From assembly GCA_032250585.1 (NCBI GenBank), contig JAVVFH010000221.1, forward strand, positions 1 through 5,970: a stretch of 5,970 nucleotides of DNA, written 5' to 3'. Each line of letters opens with the position of its first letter. Position 1 is the first letter of the stretch. Position numbers and translations under genes: made by a program. Under the pieces are notes generated by a model. It had not been told where the DNA came from and did not search any database. It was given only the letters and a program-made list of their open reading frames with translations. Source of the DNA: JAVVFH01 sp032250585. GTDB taxonomy: Bacteria > Pseudomonadota > Gammaproteobacteria > Xanthomonadales > SZUA-36. Of this stretch, positions 1 through 5,360 are shown one piece after another.

Positions 1-2
1 TC

Positions 3-80
3 TGCAAAATCAAGGCCCCGGGTAAATGCCTGAAGCGTATGATGGAACTCCACAGCCAAAGCCGTGATCAATACGTTTGA
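3..80 (+). CDS. 3' end of an unrecognised gene (partial)
   Basis: An open frame enters from the left edge and gives 25 residues, ending in QSRDQYV before a TGA at 78-80. The TGA shares its A with the ATG of the lipoprotein gene (TGATG), the usual arrangement of translationally coupled operon genes. The lipoprotein start has no good Shine-Dalgarno of its own, which fits coupling. The visible tail is basic (seven Lys/Arg) with two cysteines (residues 1 and 9 of the visible part). I do not recognise the family. A chance open frame of 25 codons is possible; the exact stop/start overlap is the main argument that it is real. Confidence 0.5.
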   Translation, partial: CKIKAPGKCLKRMMELHSQSRDQYV

Positions 81-1219
81 TGTCGACTTCGCTACAGCTA
101 CCGATTGCAGCGCGCGGCGTGTTGTCCAGCACCGCGCTGGCACTGGCGCTGAGCGCCTGTACCCACCTGCCGGTCACGAACACCGCGATCCCCCGACTTC
201 GTCACCAGGCGCCCTATGTACTGCCGGAAACCCGGTTACTGGAAGTTTCGGACGCCATGACCGCTTTCGTCAACCGCTACGTGAAAGCGGCCATCCATCC
301 TGAAAAAAAGGCCTGGGCCCTGGCCCATGCAACGCTCGATCCCGGTGTGTTGAACTTCGAGTACGACCCACTCGTGACCCTGACCTCCGCGGAAGCCTTC
401 GCAGCCCGGAAAGGCAATTGCCTGACCTTTTCCAGCCTGTTCATCGCGATGGCCCGCGAAGCCGGCCTGGATGCCTGGTACCAGGAGGTCGAAGTGCAGC
501 CGGAATGGAACAGCGTGAAGGAAACCGTGCTGGTCACGATGCACGTGAACGCGGTGGTCCGGCACAGGGGTTCGCAATACACGATCGACATCAGTCGCAC
601 CGGGCAGGCGCCGCACGCGGACGTCCGGCGCATCAGCGACGCCGAAGCGCAAGCGCAGTATTTCAACAACCTGGGAGCCGACGCGCTGGTCGATTCCGAC
701 CTGCCTCGCGCCTACGCCTACTTCCGGGCAGCCATCCTGACCCATCCAGGGCTGGCGTACACCTGGTCGAACCTCGGCGTTGTCCTCAAACGCAACGGCC
801 AGACCGAAGACGCGCGCCTGGCATACCTGGAGGCACTGCGCCTGGACAGCGGGCAGTCAACGGCACTTAACAACCTCCAGATCATCTACGTCGAGCAGGG
901 TGATTTTGCAGCCGCCGAAGCCATCCAGGCCAGGGTCGAGAAAAACCGGCGCAGCAACCCCTATTATCTGCTGCACCTCGCCCGCGTGGCCAACGAAGAG
1001 AATCGCCATGCCGAGGCGATCGATCTGCTCGAGCGCGCCATTCGCCTGAAAACCGATGATTACCGCTTTCACCTCGCGCTGGCTGAATCGCTCTACCGCA
1101 GCGGTCAGCGCGAGCTGGCGCAAAACAGCCTGGATCGCGCCCACCGGCTGTTGCCGTCGGGCGTGGAAAGCGTCGAACTGACCTTGCCGGGCGCAGCCCC
1201 CCCGGGGGATTCTCCCTAG
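80..1219 (+). CDS. TPR-repeat lipoprotein with transglutaminase-like domain
   Basis: A 379-residue protein, probably anchored in the outer membrane. Residues 1-27 form a lipoprotein signal: a short N-terminus with Arg12, a hydrophobic stretch, then lipobox LSAC with the lipidated Cys at 27. Thr at +2 gives no inner-membrane retention signal. Residues about 50-175 look like a papain/transglutaminase-like domain: KGNC (Cys114) at the head of a helix, then MHV (His155) and IDIS (Asp170) in the order Cys-His-Asp. Residues about 194-360 are alpha-helical TPR repeats, roughly five, for example the one starting AYTWSNLGVVLKRNG. The tail is Pro/Gly-rich. The function is unknown; such proteins may be cell-envelope peptidases, amidases or scaffolds. 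I chose ATG at 80 over the TTG one codon earlier because it overlaps the upstream stop. The 3' end overlaps alaA by 4 bases. Confidence 0.85.
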   Translation: MSTSLQLPIAARGVLSSTALALALSACTHLPVTNTAIPRLRHQAPYVLPETRLLEVSDAMTAFVNRYVKAAIHPEKKAWALAHATLDPGVLNFEYDPLVTLTSAEAFAARKGNCLTFSSLFIAMAREAGLDAWYQEVEVQPEWNSVKETVLVTMHVNAVVRHRGSQYTIDISRTGQAPHADVRRISDAEAQAQYFNNLGADALVDSDLPRAYAYFRAAILTHPGLAYTWSNLGVVLKRNGQTEDARLAYLEALRLDSGQSTALNNLQIIYVEQGDFAAAEAIQARVEKNRRSNPYYLLHLARVANEENRHAEAIDLLERAIRLKTDDYRFHLALAESLYRSGQRELAQNSLDRAHRLLPSGVESVELTLPGAAPPGDSP

Positions 1220-2436
1220 CCGGCCATCGCGTCCAGGACTTCTTCCATCCGCTCGAACACCACCTCCAACTGTTGCTCATCAGGCAGCGTGGTGATGCGG
1301 AAATGGTCCCGGTAGGGCACGTTGAAGCTGCCGCCCGGGGCGATCAGAACGTGTTTCTTCTCCAGCAGTTCCAGCGCGAAGCGCTGATCATGGAAATCCG
1401 GTATCTGCTCCGTATCGACACGCGGAAACGCGTACATCGCGCCTTGCGGCCGGTGCAGATACAGGTAACGGCTGGCCTGTACTCCGTCGATGACCGCCTG
1501 CCGGGACTGGTACAAACGCCCGCCCGGCACGATCAGTTCACCGATGCTTTGGTAGCCGCCCAACGCGGTCTGCACAGCCCATTGCCCGGGCACGTTGGCG
1601 CACAGGCGCAGCGAGGCGAGCAACTCCATCGCGTGCAGGTATTCGCCCGCGTTCTCGCGCTCGCCGCTGAACACGATCCAGCCGACCCGGTAACCGCAGG
1701 CCCGGTAGACCTTGGACAAACCGTTGAAGCTCAGGCACAGCGTGTCGTGCACCAGCGTCGCCATCGGCACATGAACCGCCTCGTCGTACAGCATCTGGTC
1801 GTAGATCTCGTCCGCGAATACGATCAGCCCCGCCCGCTCGGCAATCGCTGCGATTTCCTGCAGCAGCTCGCGACTGTAGACCGCGCCGGTCGGGTTGTTG
1901 GGATTGATCAGCACGATGCCCCGCGTGCGCGGCGTGATCAGGCTGCGAATCTCGTCCGGGTCGGGTTGGAAACCATCGCCGGGCTTGCAGTTGTAGTACA
2001 CGGGCCGGCCGTGATTGAGTGCAACCGAGGCGCTCCACAGGGGGTAGTCGGGGCTGGGAATCAATACCTCGTCGCCGCTGTTGAGCAACGCCCGCAGGGC
2101 AAGATCGATGCACTCGCTGACGCCGTTGCCCATGATGACGTCCTCGGCGCTGACGTCCAGCACGCCACGCTCCTGCTGCTGCATGACCACCGCTTCGCGG
2201 GCCGGAAATATCCCTTTCTGGTGACAATAGGCCTCGCTCTGGTTGAGGTTTTCGATCATCGCCAGGCGCATCGTCTCGGGCGTGCGGTAACCGAAACGGC
2301 CGGGGTTGCCAATATTCAGGGAAATGATCTCGTAGCCCTGGCGCTCCATCTCAGTGGCCCGCGCAGCCAGCTCACCGCGGATTTCATAGCGGACGCCTTC
2401 CAGGATTTCGTTGGTTTTGACCGGTGACTTGTGCAC
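1216..2436 (-). CDS. alaA: Alanine transaminase AlaA (PLP-dependent, class I)
   Basis: Cytosolic fold-type I aminotransferase, expected to make alanine from pyruvate and glutamate. With a GTG start at 2436 it has 406 residues, close to E. coli AlaA (about 405). Visible motifs: LNIGNP (residues 40-45), YPLW (131-134), NPNNPTG (178-184, PLP-contacting Asn181), FADEIYD (207-213, Asp209 for the pyridine nitrogen, Tyr212), FNGLSK (237-242, Schiff-base Lys242), GYRVGW with Arg250 for the phosphate, and Arg380 in FRIT for the substrate carboxylate. RLCANVPGQ and TALGGYQSI closely resemble my memory of the E. coli protein. The frame stays open to an ATG at 2526. GTG 2436 is preferred because it has a GAGG seven bases upstream, fits the family length, and lies downstream of a candidate promoter; the extra 30 residues resemble nothing and the ATG lacks a Shine-Dalgarno. 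It is monocistronic as seen here. Confidence 0.93.
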   Translation of the reverse strand: MHKSPVKTNEILEGVRYEIRGELAARATEMERQGYEIISLNIGNPGRFGYRTPETMRLAMIENLNQSEAYCHQKGIFPAREAVVMQQQERGVLDVSAEDVIMGNGVSECIDLALRALLNSGDEVLIPSPDYPLWSASVALNHGRPVYYNCKPGDGFQPDPDEIRSLITPRTRGIVLINPNNPTGAVYSRELLQEIAAIAERAGLIVFADEIYDQMLYDEAVHVPMATLVHDTLCLSFNGLSKVYRACGYRVGWIVFSGERENAGEYLHAMELLASLRLCANVPGQWAVQTALGGYQSIGELIVPGGRLYQSRQAVIDGVQASRYLYLHRPQGAMYAFPRVDTEQIPDFHDQRFALELLEKKHVLIAPGGSFNVPYRDHFRITTLPDEQQLEVVFERMEEVLDAMAG

Positions 2437-2443
2437 GGCGGAG

Positions 2444-2447
2444 CCTC
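2444..2447 (-). promoter_or_regulatory. Ribosome binding site that sets the alaA GTG start
   Basis: On the minus strand this reads GAGG, followed by seven bases and then GTG at 2436-2434. No comparable purine run precedes the in-frame ATG at 2526, so this site decides the start. Confidence 0.6.
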
Positions 2448-2470
2448 GTTGTGTTGCGCCTGGGCCGCAA

Positions 2471-2499
2471 AGAATAGCCAATCCGCGCGACCGTGTCGC
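2471..2499 (-). promoter_or_regulatory. Candidate sigma-70 promoter for alaA
   Basis: Read on the minus strand: GCGACA (2499-2494, 4 of 6 to TTGACA), a 17-base spacer, then TATTCT (2476-2471, 4 of 6 to TATAAT, keeping the conserved T, A and final T). Transcription would begin near 2464, leaving about 28 bases before the GTG start. The match is moderate, but spacing and placement are good. The -35 lies inside the palindrome at 2486-2500. Confidence 0.45.
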
Positions 2500-2500
2500 G
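2486..2500. repeat. Perfect 15-bp palindrome, possible operator
   Basis: Two 6-base arms, CGCGAC and GTCGCG, are separated by CGT. The element covers the candidate alaA -35 and part of its spacer and lies about 20 bases upstream of the candidate rightward -35. A dimeric regulator bound here could block alaA and affect the divergent gene. No known operator is recognised. In GC-rich DNA a short CG-rich palindrome can occur by chance. Confidence 0.4.
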
Positions 2501-2519
2501 TAGCGTCCCCGGCTTGCGG

Positions 2520-2549
2520 TTGACATGAATCATTTGTGCGGGCTAATCT
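2520..2549 (+). promoter_or_regulatory. Candidate sigma-70 promoter for the cysteine-synthase-like gene
   Basis: A perfect TTGACA at 2520-2525 is followed by an 18-base spacer and TAATCT at 2544-2549, which keeps the T, A and final T of TATAAT. The perfect -35 is notable in such GC-rich DNA. Transcription would start near 2556, giving a leader of about 185 bases before ATG 2741 that contains the hairpin at 2612-2684. Confidence 0.5.
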
Positions 2550-2611
2550 CCTTTGTTATGGCTTGGTCAAACCACATGCATTGCTGTCGCTGCTGCGCCT
2601 GTATGGGCGCG

Positions 2612-2684
2612 GGCCTGCCCTGCGGTGTGTGTAGCAACTGACTCGAACCCCGGAACAACCACACAAAACCGCAACGGCAGGGCC
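2612..2684 (+). other. Long imperfect hairpin in the 5' leader
   Basis: Three stacked helices can be drawn by hand. The outer one pairs GGCCTGCC (2612-2619) with 2676-2684, with one bulged G at 2682. The middle one pairs TGCGGT (2621-2626) with ACCGCA (2668-2673). The inner one pairs GTGTG (2627-2631) with CACAC (2660-2664), with AAA bulged at 2665-2667. That is 19 base pairs with a 28-base loop. No T-run follows, so it is not an ordinary intrinsic terminator. It lies in the untranslated leader of the gene at 2741. It matches no riboswitch class I recognise, and folding in GC-rich sequence can be incidental. Confidence 0.4.
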
Positions 2685-2727
2685 GGGCGGACGGCGGGTC
2701 CGTGCGCCCCGGCCAAGCCCGGAACCT

Positions 2728-2733
2728 GGAGAG
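2728..2733 (+). promoter_or_regulatory. Ribosome binding site that sets the start at 2741
   Basis: GGAGAG lies seven bases upstream of ATG 2741. It decides against the in-frame GTG at 2702, which would add 13 residues and lacks such a site. Confidence 0.7.
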
Positions 2734-2740
2734 CCGCTCG

Positions 2741-3784
2741 ATGAAGCCGGAAACCAATGCCGCGCCCGCACTGCCCCTGGACGAGGCGGATAAGGACGGG
2801 CTCGCGCGCCGCAGCTTAACCACGGCTCCGCCGGCGGGCAGACCGCGGCGCGTCTACGACAGCGTGGTTGACCTGATCGCGAACCCGGACAATCCGACCC
2901 CGATGGTGCGCCTGGGCCCGCGCTTCAACCGCTCCCCCGCATTCGAGCTCTTCGTCAAGCTGGAATCCTTCAACCCCTTTGGCTCGATCAAGGACCGCAC
3001 GGCACTGTATTTACTCAAGGGCCTGGCGTTGCAGGAGGGCCAGGTGATCGCCGAGCCGACGGCGGGCAACACCGGCATCGCGCTGGCCGCGATCGCCAAC
3101 GCCCGCGGCATTCCTATCGAGCTGGCTGTTCCCGACGGTACGCCGGAAGAGAAAAAAATACTGCTGCGTTTTCTGGGCGCGGAACTGCTGGAAGTCGAAG
3201 ACGAACTCTGCCCGCTGTTCCCGACCGAAGGCGCACGCGGCGTCGTCAAGAGCCTGGTCGAAAGCCTGGCTTTCAAAGGCCGCTATGTCAGTCCCAACCA
3301 GTATGAAAACGCCCTGAACGTCGAGGCCCATTACTGCACCACCGGCCCCGAGATCTGGCAGCAGACCGAAGGGCGCATCGACTACTTCTTCGCCGCTTTT
3401 GGCACCTGCGGAACGATCACCGGGGTCGGCCGTTACCTGAAGGAACAGAACCCGGACATCCAAATCATCGGCATCGAGCCGCGCTCGCGAAACCACAAAC
3501 TGTCGGGCATCAAGAAAATCTCCAACCTGCCGGACGAACACAAACCAAAGATCCTCGACTATTCGCTGATCGACGGCATCATTGAGGTCGACGACCGCGA
3601 TGCCTTCGAAACCGGGATCGAACTGGCCCGCACGGAGGGCATCATGGTCGGACCGACCACCGGCGCCCTGCTGCACGCTGCACGGCTGACCGGCGCGACC
3701 GCCAGCGGGACCGCGGTCGTCATTGCCCCCGACGATGCAACCAAGTACCTCAGCGCTTACGCGGAGTACCTCGGCGAGGCTTAG
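2741..3784 (+). CDS. Cysteine synthase family PLP enzyme
   Basis: A 347-residue cytosolic fold-type II PLP enzyme of the OAS sulfhydrylase / cystathionine beta-synthase family; beta-replacement on an activated serine to form cysteine is the likely reaction. Visible motifs: NPFGSIKDR (78-86) with Schiff-base Lys84; PTAGNTG (106-112), the substrate-carboxylate loop, where the common Ser is Ala108; GTCGTITG (221-228), the PLP-phosphate loop, usually GTGGT or GTTGT, here with Cys223; GPTTGA (304-309), matching the GISSGA region that contacts the PLP pyridine; and PDDATKY (330-336) near the C-terminus. Lys84 lies about 40 residues later than in CysK because of a polar N-terminal extension (residues 1-37) and a small insertion at NPDNPTP. 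There is no CBS domain. The activated substrate (O-acetylserine, O-phosphoserine or another) cannot be read from the sequence. It is alone in its operon as seen here, and its stop overlaps the last pst gene by 4 bases. Confidence 0.85.
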   Translation: MKPETNAAPALPLDEADKDGLARRSLTTAPPAGRPRRVYDSVVDLIANPDNPTPMVRLGPRFNRSPAFELFVKLESFNPFGSIKDRTALYLLKGLALQEGQVIAEPTAGNTGIALAAIANARGIPIELAVPDGTPEEKKILLRFLGAELLEVEDELCPLFPTEGARGVVKSLVESLAFKGRYVSPNQYENALNVEAHYCTTGPEIWQQTEGRIDYFFAAFGTCGTITGVGRYLKEQNPDIQIIGIEPRSRNHKLSGIKKISNLPDEHKPKILDYSLIDGIIEVDDRDAFETGIELARTEGIMVGPTTGALLHAARLTGATASGTAVVIAPDDATKYLSAYAEYLGEA

Positions 3785-4572
3785 CCGTAACGGCCCTCGA
3801 TGTAATCAGCGGTCTGCGGGTTGCGGGGCGTGACAAACATCTCGCCGGTGTCGGCATGCTCGACCACCTTGCCCATCAGCATGAACACGCATTCTTCGCT
3901 GGCGCGCCGGGCCTGGGCCATGTTGTGCGTGACGATCAGGATGGTGTACCGGCCGCGCAGTTCCCAGATCAGCTCTTCGACCGCCTCGGTGCCCTTGGGG
4001 TCGAGCGCCGAGCAGGGCTCGTCCATCAGCAGCACGCCGGGCTTGACCGGCAGCAGGCGCGCAATGCACAGCTTCTGCTGTTCTTCCAGCGACAGGCTGG
4101 TGGCCTTGCGGTCGAGGCGGTCCTTGACCTTGTCCCAGAGCAGCACCTGGCCCAGCGCGCGCTCGACAATTTCGTCGTCCTGCGCGCGCGTGGTTTTCCG
4201 CCCGCTGTTGTGTATCCGGTGCCCGAACAGCACGTTTTCGCGGATCGAAATCGGCAGGGGATTGGGCCGCTGGAATACCATGCCGACCTGCTTGCGCACC
4301 TGTACCAGTTCCACGCCGGGGTCGCAGATGTCGTTCCCCAGCACCTCGATCGTGCCGGTGATGCGGACGTAGCCCAGGCGCTCGTTGATGCGGTTGACGC
4401 TGCGCAGAAAAGTGCTTTTGCCGCAGCCCGACGGGCCGATCATGGAAGTGATGATGCCCCGGCGGATGTCGAGGTCAATGTCGAACAGGGCCTGGAAGGT
4501 GCCGTACCAGAGATTCAGGCCGCGGGTGCTGATCGCCAGCCTGGCCTGCTGTGGGTCCGGTTGACCTGCCAT
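3781..4572 (-). CDS. pstB: PstB-like phosphate ABC transporter ATPase with degenerate signature
   Basis: A 263-residue inner-membrane-associated ATPase of the phosphate importer, of usual PstB length. Family marks: GPSGCGKST Walker A (46-54, Lys52), VFQRPNPLP Q-loop (99-107, Gln101), KLCIAR (167-172), LLMDEPCSALDP Walker B and D-loop (181-192, Asp184, catalytic Glu185), IVTHNMAQA switch (213-221, His216), and the C-terminal DYIEGRYG typical of PstB. The oddity is the ABC signature: where PstB normally has LSGGQQQRL, this protein has LSLEEQQKL (160-168), so both glycines and the first Gln are lost while flanking residues remain. That is a specific change, not frame damage. The ATG shares base 4572 with the upstream stop (TGATG), implying coupled translation. 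It is the last gene of the operon seen here; phoU, often next, is absent. Confidence 0.92.
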   Translation of the reverse strand: MAGQPDPQQARLAISTRGLNLWYGTFQALFDIDLDIRRGIITSMIGPSGCGKSTFLRSVNRINERLGYVRITGTIEVLGNDICDPGVELVQVRKQVGMVFQRPNPLPISIRENVLFGHRIHNSGRKTTRAQDDEIVERALGQVLLWDKVKDRLDRKATSLSLEEQQKLCIARLLPVKPGVLLMDEPCSALDPKGTEAVEELIWELRGRYTILIVTHNMAQARRASEECVFMLMGKVVEHADTGEMFVTPRNPQTADYIEGRYG

Positions 4573-5360
4573 CAGCCGAAGCGCCCTTCGACGTAGTCGC
4601 GGGTACGCTGGTCCTGCACCTGGCCGGTGAACAGGTCCTCGGTGACGCCGACTTCCACGCAGTCCCCGCCGAGAAAAAAGGCCGTGCGATCGGCCAGGCG
4701 CCGCGCCTGCTGGACCAGGTTGGTCACCAGCACGATGGTCACTTCCTCTCTGAGCTCCTTGAGCACGTCCTCGATGCGCATGGTCGTCACGGGATCGACG
4801 GCGATCGAAAATTCGTCAAGCATCAATACCTCGGGGTCCTGCGAAAGCGCGCGCGCAATGGTCAGGCGCTGCTGTTGCCCGCCCGACAGCAAGCTGCCGA
4901 GGGTGTTGAGCCGGTCCTTGACCTCGTCCCAGAGCGCGGCGCGCCGCAGGCAGCGTTCGACGACCACGTCGAGCTCGCGCTTTTCCTGGCGCCCGGCCAG
5001 GCGCGGCGCCAGCGCCACGTTGTCGTAGACCGACAGCGGCAGGCCCACCGGCAGCGGAAAAACCACCCCGATTCGGCGCCGCAGACCGTAAACGTTGCGC
5101 ACCTTGCGCACGTCCCGGCCGTTGAACGTGATTTCCCCGTCCACCGCCATGCGCGGGTCGAACAGGTCCATCCGGTTGATGGCTTTCAGGAACGACGTCT
5201 TGCCCGAATTCGACGGGCCGATGATGCCGAAAATCTCGTGCTCGTGAATGTCGAAATTCACCCCTTGCAAAACCGTCTCATCGCCGTAACGGACGCCGAC
5301 GTCGCGAAAGCCGAGTTTCACCCGTTCCGAGCCACCCGCGCCGGGCGCAGCACTCACCAT
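4572..5360 (-). CDS. PstB-like ATPase paralogue lacking Q-loop Gln and switch His
   Basis: A 262-residue second PstB-type ATPase, clearly homologous to its downstream neighbour but much diverged. It keeps Walker A (GPSNSGKTS, 48-56, Lys54), a perfect signature LSGGQQQRL (158-166), Walker B LMLDE (179-183, Asp182, Glu183) and the PstB-type end DYVEGRFG. It departs from consensus at the Q-loop, VVFPLPVGLP, where Pro102 replaces Gln; at the residues after Walker B, EFSIAVDP for EPCSALDP; and at the switch, VTNLVQQA, where Asn214 (codon AAC at 4721-4719) replaces His. Its ATG overlaps the end of pstA by 7 bases, and its stop overlaps the next start by one base. It most likely partners the next ATPase in a heterodimer under PstA/PstC. 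A different anion substrate for the system is possible but less likely given the PstA match. Confidence 0.87.
   Translation of the reverse strand: MVSAAPGAGGSERVKLGFRDVGVRYGDETVLQGVNFDIHEHEIFGIIGPSNSGKTSFLKAINRMDLFDPRMAVDGEITFNGRDVRKVRNVYGLRRRIGVVFPLPVGLPLSVYDNVALAPRLAGRQEKRELDVVVERCLRRAALWDEVKDRLNTLGSLLSGGQQQRLTIARALSQDPEVLMLDEFSIAVDPVTTMRIEDVLKELREEVTIVLVTNLVQQARRLADRTAFFLGGDCVEVGVTEDLFTGQVQDQRTRDYVEGRFG

Noticed and set aside
1199..1216. C-run/G-run palindrome and a short GGGA-TTC-TCCC hairpin at the lipoprotein/alaA junction as a terminator
   Set aside because: The 10-bp C/G palindrome has no loop, the other stem is only 4 bp, and no T-run follows on either strand.
1273..2427. A 384-codon open frame antisense to alaA
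   Set aside because: It lies wholly over a gene with a complete aminotransferase motif set; its translation is rich in Arg, His, Gln and Val with no recognisable domain, as expected for the complement of a GC-rich gene.
2437..2526. Extending alaA to the ATG at 2526 (436 residues)
   Set aside because: The extra 30 residues match nothing, the ATG has no Shine-Dalgarno, and the extension would cover the candidate promoter and palindrome; GTG 2436 gives the family length with a good ribosome site.
2635..2660. A tRNA T-arm-like string (GGTTCGAGTC) on the minus strand
   Set aside because: The flanks do not pair into a 5-bp T stem, and no anticodon arm or acceptor stem can be found around it.
2553..2744. 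A 63-codon leader frame upstream of the cysteine-synthase-like gene
   Set aside because: Not annotated as a gene: its TTG start lies before the predicted transcript start, no ribosome site is seen, and composition is Ala/Arg/Pro-rich. The Cys codons and ATGA overlap are mentioned only as a weak hint.
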